64,000 nt of DNA from Pseudomonas trivialis (GTDB taxonomy: Bacteria; Pseudomonadota; Gammaproteobacteria; Pseudomonadales; Pseudomonadaceae): positions 118,706-182,705 of the forward strand of contig NZ_JYLK01000014.1 in assembly GCF_001439805.1 (NCBI RefSeq), in the 5' to 3' direction. The notes under the pieces were generated by a model. It searched no databases. It saw only the letters and a list, made by a program, of their open reading frames with translations, and was not told the DNA's origin. Below are positions 24,447 to 33,051 of the stretch, in pieces; positions within the stretch are counted from its first letter, which is position 1, and each line of letters starts with the position of its first letter. The position numbers and the translations under genes are program-made.

Positions 24447-26756
24447 ATGCTCATCTACCCCAAGAGTCATTTCCAGCCCTACACCCACGCCAGTGGCGGA
24501 TGGGGGTCAGCCCACTCGGTGATGCGTATCCTGTGGCGCGAACAGGCACTGGGCAAAGCGCCGGCGGCATTGCTCAAACAGAACAAGCCGGACGGCTTCG
24601 CCTGCGTGAGTTGCGCCTGGGCCAAACCCGGCCGCCCCCATGCGCTGGAATTCTGCGAGAACGGCGCCAAGGCGACCGCCTGGGAACTCACCTCACTCAA
24701 GACCGACCCGGCCTTCTTCGCCGAGCATAGCCTCAGCGAGCTGCGCGAATGGTCGGACTATGCGCTGGAGCAACAGGGTCGCCTGACCCACCCCATGCGC
24801 TACGACCCCATCACTGACCGCTACCGTGAGACTTCCTGGGCAGAGGCCTACCGCGACATCGGCGCGCAGCTCAAGGCCATGGACCCGAACAGCGTGGTGT
24901 TTTACGCCTCGGGGCGCGCGTCGCTGGAAACCTCGTTCATGTACCAGCTGTTTGCCCGCGCCTACGGCAGCAACAACCTGCCCGACAGCTCCAACATGTG
25001 CCACGAAAGCACCTCGGTGGGCCTGCAGGAAAGTATCGGCGTGCCAGTGGGCACCGTGACCCTGGACGACTTCGAACACACCGACTGCCTGTTTTTCTTT
25101 GGTCAGAACGTGGGCAGCAACAGCCCGCGCATGCTCCATCAATTGCAGGATGTGCGCCGCCGCGACGTGCCGATCATCACCTTCAACCCCTTGCGCGAGC
25201 GCGGGCTGGAGCGCTTCGTCAACCCGCAGTCGCCCAGGGAAATGCTCACACCCGCGTCGACGCTGATCAGCACCCAATACCACCAGGTCGCCATTGGTGG
25301 CGATACCGCCGCCATCACCGGCATCGCCAAGGCATTGCTGGCCATGGATGACCAGGCCACCGAGCACGGCACGCCGGCGGTGCTGGACTACGATTTCATC
25401 GCCCGCCACACCGAGGGCTTCGAGGCTTTCACCACCTACGTACGTGGCTGTGACTGGGCGCAACTGGAGCGCCAGAGCGGGCTGACCCGTGGCGCGCTGG
25501 AAGCCGCCGCCACCGTGTATGCGCGCAGCCAGCGTGTGATGCTGGTGTATGGCATGGGCATCACCCAGCACCGGCACGGCGTGGCGAACGTGCAGATGCT
25601 GGTCAACCTGCTGCTGATGCGCGGCAATATCGGCAAGCCGGGCGCGGGGATCTGCCCGGTGCGCGGCCATTCCAACGTGCAGGGCCAGCGCACCGTGGGC
25701 ATTACCGAAGACCCGAAAAAGGTCCCGGTGGACCTGATCGAACAGCACTTCGGTTTCAGCGTGCCGCCGCACAAGGGCCTGTGCACCGTGGATGCCTGTG
25801 AAGGCATTCTCGACGGCCGCGTGCGCGGCTTTATCGGTCTGGGCGGCAATTTCCTGCGGGCGATTCCCGACACCTCGCGCATGGAGCCGGCCTGGCAAAA
25901 TTTGCAGCTGAATGTGCAGGTGGCGACCAAGCTCAACCGCACTCACTTGCTGCCCGCGCGCGCCATGTGGCTGTTGCCCTGCCTGGGACGCATCGAAATC
26001 GATCGCCAGAACGGTGTGCCGCAGCTGTATACCACCGAGGACAGCACCGGCTGCATCCACAGCTGGCGCGGCAGCGCCGAACCGGTCGGCCCGCAGGTGC
26101 GCGCTGAAACCAGCATCGTCGCCGGGCTGGCCATGGCCACCCTCGCCAACGGCTGCACCATCGACTGGCAAGCCTGGAACGACGACTACTCCAGGGTCCG
26201 AACCGCCATCGCCACGATCTACCCGAAGATTTTCCACGACATGGAAACCCGCATGGCCGAGCCAGGCGGTTTCCATCGCCCGATTGCCGCCGCGCAAAGA
26301 CAGTGGGAGACGCCCAGCGGCAAGGCGCAGTTCGTCGCCCCCGTGACCCTCGCCGAAGACGATGACGTGAACCTCGCCGAACCTGACCGCGATGTGCTGC
26401 AACTGATGACGCTGCGCAGCAACGATCAGTTCAACACCACCATTTATGGGTTCGACGACCGTTTTCGCGGGGTGAGCGGCACGCGTGAGGTGATTTTCAT
26501 GCATGCCAACGACATCGTGCGCCTGGGGTTCGCGGCCGGCCAGCAGGTCATGCTGACCACCGCCATCGAGCCTGCGGTAAAGCGCCAGGTGGGGCCGTTC
26601 GAGATCATCGCCTACGACATTCCCGAAGGCTGCGCCGCCGCGTATTACCCCGAGTGCAACCCGCTGCTGCCGCTGTGGCACCACGCCGAACGCAGCAAGG
26701 TGCCGGCCGCCAAGTCAGTGCCGGTGCGGCTCAGCCTGCCCCACTCGTCAGTCTGA
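24447..26756 (+). CDS. Molybdopterin oxidoreductase, FdhF/YdeP family
   Basis: 769 aa, the length of E. coli YdeP (759). The N-terminal Cys pair CVSCAW and C-terminal-side FCENG fit the family's Fe-S site; the MGD-binding body follows (SSNMCHESTSVGLQ, FFGQNVGSNSP, GNIGKPGAGICPVRGHSNVQG) and a molybdopterin-dinucleotide-binding domain closes it (LRSNDQFNTTIYGFDDRFRG). YdeP in E. coli is linked to acid resistance but its reaction is not firmly known. No Tat signal, so cytosolic. A GGGAG ribosome site lies upstream. Confidence 0.9.
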   Translation: MLIYPKSHFQPYTHASGGWGSAHSVMRILWREQALGKAPAALLKQNKPDGFACVSCAWAKPGRPHALEFCENGAKATAWELTSLKTDPAFFAEHSLSELREWSDYALEQQGRLTHPMRYDPITDRYRETSWAEAYRDIGAQLKAMDPNSVVFYASGRASLETSFMYQLFARAYGSNNLPDSSNMCHESTSVGLQESIGVPVGTVTLDDFEHTDCLFFFGQNVGSNSPRMLHQLQDVRRRDVPIITFNPLRERGLERFVNPQSPREMLTPASTLISTQYHQVAIGGDTAAITGIAKALLAMDDQATEHGTPAVLDYDFIARHTEGFEAFTTYVRGCDWAQLERQSGLTRGALEAAATVYARSQRVMLVYGMGITQHRHGVANVQMLVNLLLMRGNIGKPGAGICPVRGHSNVQGQRTVGITEDPKKVPVDLIEQHFGFSVPPHKGLCTVDACEGILDGRVRGFIGLGGNFLRAIPDTSRMEPAWQNLQLNVQVATKLNRTHLLPARAMWLLPCLGRIEIDRQNGVPQLYTTEDSTGCIHSWRGSAEPVGPQVRAETSIVAGLAMATLANGCTIDWQAWNDDYSRVRTAIATIYPKIFHDMETRMAEPGGFHRPIAAAQRQWETPSGKAQFVAPVTLAEDDDVNLAEPDRDVLQLMTLRSNDQFNTTIYGFDDRFRGVSGTREVIFMHANDIVRLGFAAGQQVMLTTAIEPAVKRQVGPFEIIAYDIPEGCAAAYYPECNPLLPLWHHAERSKVPAAKSVPVRLSLPHSSV

Positions 26757-26789
26757 GTCTGCCCCCGGCGGTCGCCCGACGTTGCGCAA

Positions 26790-26852
26790 CGCAAGGATCT
26801 GATCCCCAGCCATTTGACGTTCCCGGTAGTGGGTATCGGCGCGTCGGCAGGC
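26790..26852 (+). pseudogene. Possible fragment of a CheB-type methylesterase start
   Basis: A frame just after the YdeP-type gene reads SHLTFPVVGIGASAG, the hallmark beginning of CheB and CheB-CheR fusion proteins (FPVVGIGASAGGLEA), then departs from the family and runs into the antisense of the next gene. No start codon lies in place. Likely a leftover of a deleted gene. Confidence 0.4.
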
Positions 26853-26868
26853 GAGGAGGCCAATAGCG

Positions 26869-27312
26869 TTATTCATACGGGATCACCGAAAGTTTGCCAT
26901 TGCGTTCAAGAATGGCGAACTTGATCTGGCTGATCTCGACGATGCCTTGGGCGGAACGTGCGGCTTCCAGAATATCGCCCTCGTCCAGGCGGGCTCGTTT
27001 GAGGCGTTCGTGCAGCAGTTGACCCTGTTCGACCACGATGGTCGGCCCGCCATCAAGCACCCGCGAGAACCAGCGCGAACGTTGCTTGAGCAGGGACAAC
27101 CCGATGTCGATGGTGATTAACGTGGCGATGACGAGCAGCGCATTGGTCAGCGAAAAATCATCGCCCAACAATGCCTGCTGGGTGGCCTCGCCGATGACCA
27201 TCAGCAGCACCAGATCAAAGGTGGTGAGTTCGGCCAGCGAGCGCCTGCCGGCGATCTTGAAAAGCACCATCAACACCAGGTAAATCGCGGCTGCGCGCAG
27301 CACCGAGTCCAT
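26869..27312 (-). CDS. YetF/DUF421 family membrane protein
   Basis: 147 aa. Three N-terminal membrane segments (AAAIYLVLMVLFKIAG, FDLVLLMVIGEA, LLVIATLITIDIGL) precede the DUF421 soluble domain (GGPTIVVEQGQLLHERLKRARL). The length is at the short end of the family. Members such as E. coli YcaP and Bacillus YetF are inner-membrane proteins of unclear role. It is last of a three-gene minus-strand cluster. Confidence 0.88.
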   Translation of the reverse strand: MDSVLRAAAIYLVLMVLFKIAGRRSLAELTTFDLVLLMVIGEATQQALLGDDFSLTNALLVIATLITIDIGLSLLKQRSRWFSRVLDGGPTIVVEQGQLLHERLKRARLDEGDILEAARSAQGIVEISQIKFAILERNGKLSVIPYE

Positions 27313-27320
27313 GATGCCCC

Positions 27321-27836
27321 CTACGGGTAAATGAATTGGGAGAGTTGCACCGACGCGCCGCTGGCTGACGTTACCCGTGTGGCAAAACGGCCCACGCCAT
27401 CACTGCGCAGGGTCACATGCAGGGCAGCCCGCCCGTCGGTGTCGCTGAGCAGCCACAGCCTGACGCCCTCGCCCGCCGTGCTGGCCTTGAGCGGCTGGGG
27501 TTGCAGCATTTCAACGTTAAAGCCTTGCAACAACTGGCCATTGATCGCCACTTCAATCGGCTCACCGGGTTTGCCCTGCAAATGAATGATCAACGCATCG
27601 GAGGCGCCATTGCGCATGAAGCGCTGGTATTCGACCCGCAGTTGCCCGTCGGCACTGTGCCGTTCAGCATTGCTCAAGGGGCCTCTGGAAAACAGGCCGG
27701 CCAGGGTCAGGCCGATCAACAGCACCAGCGTGTACCAGCCGACACGCTCGAAGCGCCAGACCCTGCGTTGCAGCGCCATGTCTTCGTCGACCGGGTAGTG
27801 GCGGCTGTGCAAGTCGCTGTGATCGGACTGCGCCAT
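27321..27836 (-). CDS. Membrane-anchored hypothetical protein, 171 aa
   Basis: From ATG 27836 (MAQSDHSDLHSRH). One membrane segment (about 38-55, WYTLVLLIGLTLAGLF) anchors a beta-rich periplasmic domain. The frame opens further upstream, but that would overlap the preceding gene with a cysteine-rich nonsense N-terminus. It is followed 8 bases later by the YetF gene; a partner role for YetF is plausible from this arrangement only. Confidence 0.7.
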   Translation of the reverse strand: MAQSDHSDLHSRHYPVDEDMALQRRVWRFERVGWYTLVLLIGLTLAGLFSRGPLSNAERHSADGQLRVEYQRFMRNGASDALIIHLQGKPGEPIEVAINGQLLQGFNVEMLQPQPLKASTAGEGVRLWLLSDTDGRAALHVTLRSDGVGRFATRVTSASGASVQLSQFIYP

Positions 27837-27840
27837 GAGG

Positions 27841-28062
27841 TCAGCCCTTGCTGTGTTCCGCCGAGGACGGCGCCTTGGCCACTCCGCGCGGGCCGGACAC
27901 GCCCCAGATGGCAGCGCCGACGAATGGCAACAGCAGCACCAGCGCCGTCCAGCCGGCTTTGCTGCCTGAGGCATTGTCGCTGCGCCAGACGCTGTTGATC
28001 ACCCACAGATCGAGCAACAGTGCGATGACGGCGAGGAAAATCCACAGGTAAGTGATTTGCAT
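27841..28062 (-). CDS. Phospholipase D nuclease N-terminal (PLDc_N)-like membrane protein, 73 aa
   Basis: Two membrane segments: ITYLWIFLAVIALLLDLWVI and WTALVLLLPFVGAAIWG, separated by a short basic loop. This is the PLDc_N module that precedes cardiolipin synthases but here stands alone. First gene of the cluster with the 171-aa and YetF genes. Strong AGGAGG ribosome site just upstream. Confidence 0.78.
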   Translation of the reverse strand: MQITYLWIFLAVIALLLDLWVINSVWRSDNASGSKAGWTALVLLLPFVGAAIWGVSGPRGVAKAPSSAEHSKG

Positions 28063-28152
28063 GATGCACCTCCTTCAGGTCATGTCCATTTAGGTTCTGA
28101 AGAAACTGCGGGGGTTCATTTTTTTCGGTTTGAAGGTGACTGAACGATCAGG

Positions 28153-28181
28153 CCGCTTGCCTGACGGGCACAGGCAAGCGG
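28153..28181 (-). terminator. Stem-loop downstream of levansucrase
   Basis: Perfect 11-base stem (CCGCTTGCCTG at 28153-28163 with its complement at 28171-28181), 7-base loop, 10 bases after the levansucrase stop. No T-run follows on the minus strand, so it may protect the mRNA end rather than terminate on its own. Confidence 0.5.
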
Positions 28182-28190
28182 CTTGCAGCG

Positions 28191-29438
28191 TTAACTCAAG
28201 ACAACATCGCGCATCGGCGGAATATAGCCGTAGTCATAGGCTTCGCGCACAAACGAGCGGTCGCCGTGCAACTCGATCCTGACCGTGGGCGCTTCGGTGC
28301 CGCCGATGCGGAAGTCGCCGTTCTCGGTGGGGACGCTGTCGATGAATGACGTCACCAGACCGTTGGGCATCACGCAATGCGAGTAGGTCTGGAAAGGCTG
28401 CGCGGGGGGATTGCCCAGCACCAGCCCGGAGGCGTTCATCGGGCGGTACGGGCCGAACAGGTGTTCGCTGACGAAGCCGTACACGCCATCCGGGCCGGTG
28501 ACGCCGTCGGCGTAGGTGAACGTGTGGCTGATGGTGAATAGATAATATTTGTTGTCCTGGAATACGTAATGCGGGCGTTCAGTCTGGTCGTTGACGCCAA
28601 CCGCCGTCACCAGAGGCGGCAGTATGTCCCACTCTTCGCCCGTCAGGTCCTTGGCCACGGCGATGCCGATACAGCCCACTTGATAGCGCGCGCCGCCGAC
28701 TTCTTCATGCCCCGGCGGCACCAGGCCCATTTCGTCAGGGCCGACCGTATGGGTGCCGCGCTCGCCGGCTACATTGCCTTCGAACACCATATATAACTTG
28801 CCATCCTGTGGATCGATAAACGGGCTCGGGTCACGAAAGTTCCACGTCGCGTTTTGTGCTTCGGTTTGATAATAAGTGCCGTCTGCCGCAAATAAAAACT
28901 TCACCTTATTGAAATTGACAAGTTGCACGCCTTCTTCACTTGTCACGATCTGGCCTTTTACCTTGGCAATGGTCGCACCGGGCGTCACGCAGGTGTAATA
29001 CAGGTCGATATCACCGTTGTTATTTAACAGAATCGGCGTGCCTGCCCATTCCCGCGTGGTGGGCGATACACCTTCGGCCATCACGCGGCCGCCGAAAATC
29101 CAGTCCTTGCCGGTGCGTGAGTACCAGTAGCAGATACGCGCATGGCCATGCCGGTCCTCCCAGTCGCGTTTGATGTCATAACGCCCGTTGGCATCGATAA
29201 ACTGCGGGTCGTGGGGGCGGCGGTCGGCGGTGAGCGTGAAGATCACCGACCAGCCATCGACGGAAACCACCGTGCCGTCGAGGTCGCGCAGGGGCATGGT
29301 GTCCCAGATAAACACCGTGTCACTCATGACGGGGAAGTCAGGCCGTACTAACGGTTGCGTGGTAGTCGGGTCATTTTCATTGACTTTCAGCGCATCAGCC
29401 CGGGTCCAGCGTGTGGGTGTGTGATTCGCAGGTTTCAT
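28191..29438 (-). CDS. lsc: Levansucrase (GH68)
   Basis: 415 aa, exactly the size of the Erwinia amylovora enzyme and close to P. syringae LscB/LscC. It transfers fructose from sucrose to build levan (EC 2.4.1.10). The catalytic residues fall at the same numbers as in the Erwinia structure: nucleophile D46 (WDTMPL), stabiliser D203 (FRDPSPF) and acid/base E287 (QTERPHY). No cleavable signal peptide, as is usual for Gram-negative levansucrases that leave by a signal-peptide-independent route. It stands alone with an AT-rich upstream region. It would contribute to surface polymer in sucrose-rich plant habitats. Confidence 0.97.
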   Translation of the reverse strand: MKPANHTPTRWTRADALKVNENDPTTTQPLVRPDFPVMSDTVFIWDTMPLRDLDGTVVSVDGWSVIFTLTADRRPHDPQFIDANGRYDIKRDWEDRHGHARICYWYSRTGKDWIFGGRVMAEGVSPTTREWAGTPILLNNNGDIDLYYTCVTPGATIAKVKGQIVTSEEGVQLVNFNKVKFLFAADGTYYQTEAQNATWNFRDPSPFIDPQDGKLYMVFEGNVAGERGTHTVGPDEMGLVPPGHEEVGGARYQVGCIGIAVAKDLTGEEWDILPPLVTAVGVNDQTERPHYVFQDNKYYLFTISHTFTYADGVTGPDGVYGFVSEHLFGPYRPMNASGLVLGNPPAQPFQTYSHCVMPNGLVTSFIDSVPTENGDFRIGGTEAPTVRIELHGDRSFVREAYDYGYIPPMRDVVLS

Positions 29439-29777
29439 GTTGATGTCCTTTTACTGACGCTCAAGTGACAAGCGGTATTTAAATTAAAGGTGCACGTTAC
29501 CGTCGAATGATTAATGGCATTCAGTCAAACAGCGTTAATAGTGCGAAACAAGGTTTAACATGGAACTTGCAACCGGCATTATGAAAAATTATTTAAGGAG
29601 TCAAAGGCCACTATCTAATACATGGCAAGTTGCTGGCCTTGAGCAACCACTGACAACGGAATCAATTAAAACTGTTATATAACCAACCCTGGCGGTATTG
29701 AGAGAGTGCTGCCAAAACTCAACGCCCCACGGGCGATTTGGCTACAATCCCACAGGTTTTTTTCACGGTACCGCCCC
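29439..29777. promoter_or_regulatory. AT-rich region between levansucrase and MarR genes
   Basis: 339 bases with clearly lower GC than the flanks, presumably holding the promoters of both divergent genes. P. syringae lscB and lscC depend on a phage-associated promoter element upstream; whether this region is related cannot be judged by eye. It contains a 40-codon plus-strand frame at 29560-29682. No consensus promoter is proposed. Confidence 0.5.
29560..29682 (+). CDS. Possible 40-aa ORF upstream of levansucrase
   Basis: ATG at 29560 preceded by AAGG at 6-base spacing; encodes MELATGIMKNYLRSQRPLS and 21 more residues. AT-rich, unlike neighbouring genes, hinting at foreign or regulatory origin. 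Might be chance. Confidence 0.25.
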   Translation: MELATGIMKNYLRSQRPLSNTWQVAGLEQPLTTESIKTVI

Positions 29778-30209
29778 ATGGATATTTCATTGTTTCGCGG
29801 GCGCTTCACGCGCTTGAACAAACGCCTGCGCCAGCAAGCGCAGAATCATCCCGAGACGTGGTCGCAAATGCTGGTGTTGAGCGCAATCGACCACCTGAAC
29901 GGCATGGCCACGCCCTCGAAAATCGCCGACGCGGAAAATATACGCTCGTCCAACCTCGCCGCTCTGCTGAAGGAGCTGGAAGCACGGAACCTGATTACCC
30001 GCACACCCGACACCGAGGACCGCAGACGCAGCTGGATCGGCCTGTCGGCACAAGGCCGCGAGGCGCTGCAGGCCAGCCGTGCACGCCGCGACGAATGGCT
30101 GGCTGAGGCGGTGCAAGCCTGCCTGAGCGCCAGTGAACGCGAGCAACTGGAAGCTGCTGGGCTGCTGATGGAGAAACTCAGCCGTTACAGTGGCGCCGAG
30201 CAGTCCTGA
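29778..30209 (+). CDS. MarR-family transcriptional regulator
   Basis: 143 aa from ATG 29778 (MDISLFRGRF). The winged helix is clear: LNGMATPSKIADAENIRSSNLAALLKELE (recognition helix) and the wing TPDTEDRRRSWIGLS, with the conserved D-x-R-R. It binds DNA as a dimer and usually responds to small ligands or oxidants. It converges on surE with a 25-base overlap. The target is unknown; levansucrase diverges from it but is over 300 bases away. Confidence 0.9.
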   Translation: MDISLFRGRFTRLNKRLRQQAQNHPETWSQMLVLSAIDHLNGMATPSKIADAENIRSSNLAALLKELEARNLITRTPDTEDRRRSWIGLSAQGREALQASRARRDEWLAEAVQACLSASEREQLEAAGLLMEKLSRYSGAEQS

Positions 30210-30982
30210 ATTAACCGCTGAGCCATCACGCTCGCCCCCGTGCAGGTGCGCTCGAACTGCAACGGCGTCACGGTGATGTGCCCGGCCAGATGCTCGGCCG
30301 TTTCGGTGCCCGGCGCATCGGACCGGGCATGCCGTTGCAGTTGCAGCCAGTGGTATTCCAGGCCGCGCGGGTCATGGGCCGAGCGCACGCTCAAGCCTTG
30401 CAGGCGGCCGCTGCCCTGACGGGTTATTGTCAGCGGCAGCACCGCCTCGGGCGCGCAGCCGGGGAAATTCACATTCAGGCACACCTCGCGCGGCCATTCG
30501 ATCGCCAGCAATTGCGCAATCACCCGCGGCCCATGATGCAGCGCATTGTCCCAAGGCACCGCGCTGCGGTCGGTAAAGCCCTGGCTCAAGGCAATGGAAG
30601 GGATGCCGAACAACAGGCCTGTCATCGCCGCGCCAACGGTGCCGGAGAACACGGTTTCGGTGCCCAGGTTGGCCCCTCGATTGACGCCTGACAGGATCAG
30701 GTCCGGCTTGTCATGGCTGAGCAGATGCCCCAGCGCCACCGCAATGCAGTCCCCCGGCGTGCCGGTGACAGCGAACCGGCGCACGCCGTGGGAACTCATG
30801 CGCAGCGGTGCGTGCAGGCTCACGGAGTGGGAGGTGCCGCTCTGGTCGAGCAACGGCGCGACCACCCAGACTTCATCGGCCAGTTGCCGGGCGATACGCT
30901 CCAGCACCTTGAGGCCGGGGGCATCGATGCCGTCGTCATTGGTAAGAAGAATCCGCTGCAATCGTTGATGTTCTTTCGCCAT
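30185..30982 (-). CDS. surE: SurE-family 5'/3'-nucleotidase
   Basis: 265 aa metal-dependent phosphatase that removes phosphate from nucleoside monophosphates and short polyphosphates. Family residues: D16-D17 (LLTNDDGID), the serine of DQSGTSHSVS at about 47-50, and the Asn of SGVNRGANLG. The housekeeping surE of Pseudomonas sits beside pcm, nlpD and rpoS, which are absent here, so this is an extra SurE paralogue. It ends overlapping the MarR gene. Confidence 0.9.
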   Translation of the reverse strand: MAKEHQRLQRILLTNDDGIDAPGLKVLERIARQLADEVWVVAPLLDQSGTSHSVSLHAPLRMSSHGVRRFAVTGTPGDCIAVALGHLLSHDKPDLILSGVNRGANLGTETVFSGTVGAAMTGLLFGIPSIALSQGFTDRSAVPWDNALHHGPRVIAQLLAIEWPREVCLNVNFPGCAPEAVLPLTITRQGSGRLQGLSVRSAHDPRGLEYHWLQLQRHARSDAPGTETAEHLAGHITVTPLQFERTCTGASVMAQRLIQDCSAPL

Positions 30983-31084
30983 GCCCGTGCCCCGTCGATG
31001 CTGCGCGGACGCTCGGATGAACGCCGTCGACGGTATATTTACCTATATTTAAATAGTTATCCACCAATAGATAGATCGCCGGCG

Positions 31085-32260
31085 CTACAGCACAAACTCC
31101 GCCCTGATCAGGGTGCCGCCCCCCTCGCGATGGCTGGCGGTGATCGAGCCGCCATGGGCCTGGCAGATCGCGCGGGCAATGGACAGGCCCAGCCCACTGC
31201 CGCCCGAGTAACGCGCACGGGAGCGCTCGGCACGCCAGAAGCGGTCAAACACGCTGTCCAGGTGCTCGGCTTCGATGCCGGGCCCTCGGTCAGCGATCTC
31301 GATTACGATGCTTGCCTGGACCTGCCGCGCGGTGATGGTCAACGCGCCGCCACCGGCCGCATAGCGCAGCAGGTTGTCGATGAGGATATTGAGCACCTGG
31401 CCGAGACGGTCGCGGTCGGCGTTGATCGTCAGCGTTCGGGCAATGCTGACGTGGGTCTCGATGGCGGCCTCGTCCAGTTGCGGCTGAAACCACGCCAGGC
31501 GTTCGCTCACCAGCGCCGCCAGGGAGAAATCGCTGCGCTCGAGCACCAGCCGCCCTGCCCTGGCCATCGACAACAGGTGCAGGTCGTCCACCAGTTTGCG
31601 CAACTGGTCGAGCTGGCGCTTGACCATGCTCAATTGCACCGCATCGCTGGGGAACACCTCATCGAGCATGCCCTGGACCCGCCCCATGGCTGCGTTCAAC
31701 GGGGTGCGCAGCTCGTGAGCGATCACCGCGCTGGACTCGCGCACATCGCGCTCGTAGCGCTGCAGCTGGGTGGTCATGCTGTTGAAGTCGCCGATCAGGC
31801 GGCGCAGTTCGTCCGGTGTGTGCGGCTGGATCGGCAGGCGTGTCAGGAAATCCCCCCCGGCGACCCGTCGCGCGCCCTGGGCAATCGCCGAGAACTGGCT
31901 GGACAGGGGCCGCGAAAACCACAAGCCAACGAGAATAATCAGCGGAATGGTCGCCAGCACCAGGCCGGCGAGGATCAGCCAGTCGCGATTGGCGATGTCC
32001 GGCTGGAAGAATTCCACCGGGTAATATTCGGCCACCAGTTGACGCAGGCGCACCTCGTTGAGTTGCGGCTCGGCGCGCAGTTGCAGCAATTCCTCGCGCG
32101 CATCGGGCGGCAGGTGCTGGAGGAAATACCAGTCCGACACCCAGAAGTTGATCCACATGCACAGCGCGATCACCACCACTGCGCCAATCGCCAGCAGGCT
32201 CATGCGCATGCCCACCCAGCGCCACAGGGGTTTGTCGTTGACGCGAGAAGTGTCAGTCAT
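31085..32260 (-). CDS. Sensor histidine kinase (BaeS-like) beside the RND operon
   Basis: 391 aa from ATG 32260 (MTDTSRVNDK). Membrane segments near residues 20-40 and 104-122 enclose a periplasmic domain of about 65 residues, followed by HAMP, the H-box AHELRTPLNA, and ATP-binding DRGPGIE and GGSGLGLSIA motifs. It starts 5 bases after the regulator's stop. Frames extending to 32491 run back through the regulator gene and are rejected. With its partner it diverges from the efflux operon and very likely controls it. Confidence 0.93.
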   Translation of the reverse strand: MTDTSRVNDKPLWRWVGMRMSLLAIGAVVVIALCMWINFWVSDWYFLQHLPPDAREELLQLRAEPQLNEVRLRQLVAEYYPVEFFQPDIANRDWLILAGLVLATIPLIILVGLWFSRPLSSQFSAIAQGARRVAGGDFLTRLPIQPHTPDELRRLIGDFNSMTTQLQRYERDVRESSAVIAHELRTPLNAAMGRVQGMLDEVFPSDAVQLSMVKRQLDQLRKLVDDLHLLSMARAGRLVLERSDFSLAALVSERLAWFQPQLDEAAIETHVSIARTLTINADRDRLGQVLNILIDNLLRYAAGGGALTITARQVQASIVIEIADRGPGIEAEHLDSVFDRFWRAERSRARYSGGSGLGLSIARAICQAHGGSITASHREGGGTLIRAEFVL

Positions 32261-32265
32261 GTCGA

Positions 32266-32955
32266 TTACCGGAACCGATAGCCAATGGAGCGCACCGTCA
32301 CCAGCACGCCGGCGATGCCGTGGGTTTCCAGTTTGCGCCGCAGGTTGTGCACGTGGGCATCGACCACGCGGGCCAGCGCCTCGCTGTCGGGCAGGCAGAT
32401 TTCCAGCAGTTCGTCGCGGGTGAAGGCCTTGGACGGGGTCTTGAGCAGGGTCGCCAGCAATTTGAATTCGGTGGGCGTCAGGTCCAGCCACTGTGGCGGC
32501 GCGTCACGCTGTTCAATCGCGGCGGTGAAGGCGTCGAGGTCCACCCGCAGGTTCTGGTGACGCAACACCTGCTCCACCGGCTGGCTGGCGCCGGTGCGAC
32601 GCAGCACCGCATGCACCCGCGCCACCACCTCGCGCGGGCTGTAGGGCTTGACCACATAGTCGTCGGCGCCATAACGCAGGGCGCCGAGTTTTTCCGGCTC
32701 GTCGCCCATGGCCGTGACCATGATCACCGCTGTGTCGCTGCTGCGGCGCACGGCGGACAACACTTCGGTGCCACTGAGCTGCGGCAGCATCACGTCGAGC
32801 AGGATCAGGTCCGGTTGCCAGCTTTTGTGCAGGTCGAGCGCGCGCCGGCCATCTTCGGCCAGGGCCACCTCAAAGCCGTCACGGCGCAGGTAGGCTTCGA
32901 GAATATTGGCGCTGTCGGCGTCGTCTTCGACAATGAGGATACGTTTTCCTGACAC
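32266..32955 (-). CDS. OmpR-family response regulator beside the RND operon
   Basis: 229 aa from GTG 32955 with an AAGAGG ribosome site 7 bases upstream. Receiver domain with E10/D11/D12, phospho-acceptor D54 (LILLDVMLP) and the Lys of VVKPYSP; OmpR-type winged helix ends SIGYRFR. It is related to the regulator at 6102-6830. Divergent from the outer-membrane factor gene across 96 bases, an arrangement typical of pump-specific regulators. Confidence 0.94.
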   Translation of the reverse strand: MSGKRILIVEDDADSANILEAYLRRDGFEVALAEDGRRALDLHKSWQPDLILLDVMLPQLSGTEVLSAVRRSSDTAVIMVTAMGDEPEKLGALRYGADDYVVKPYSPREVVARVHAVLRRTGASQPVEQVLRHQNLRVDLDAFTAAIEQRDAPPQWLDLTPTEFKLLATLLKTPSKAFTRDELLEICLPDSEALARVVDAHVHNLRRKLETHGIAGVLVTVRSIGYRFR

Positions 32956-33001
32956 AAAGAAGCCTCTTGATGAAACCTTGATAATTCACGAACGGTTTAT
33001 T

Positions 33002-33038
33002 GAAAGTCCGCTGTCAGTATCGCCCTACCCCGACTTTC
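33002..33038. promoter_or_regulatory. Candidate operator in the divergent regulator/efflux promoter
   Basis: GAAAGTC at 33002-33008 and its complement GACTTTC at 33032-33038, 23 bases apart, lie just before the outer-membrane factor start. Centre spacing of about three turns fits a dimer-pair site but the match is short. Confidence 0.25.
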
Positions 33039-33051
33039 GCGAACCGATGCT

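Noticed and set aside
24693..26684. Minus-strand open frame of 663 codons
   Set aside because: Antisense to the YdeP-type molybdoenzyme; composition is His/Gly/Gln-rich shadow and no domain is seen.
30713..32281. Plus-strand frame of 522 codons
   Set aside because: Antisense to surE and the sensor kinase, both with clear motifs.
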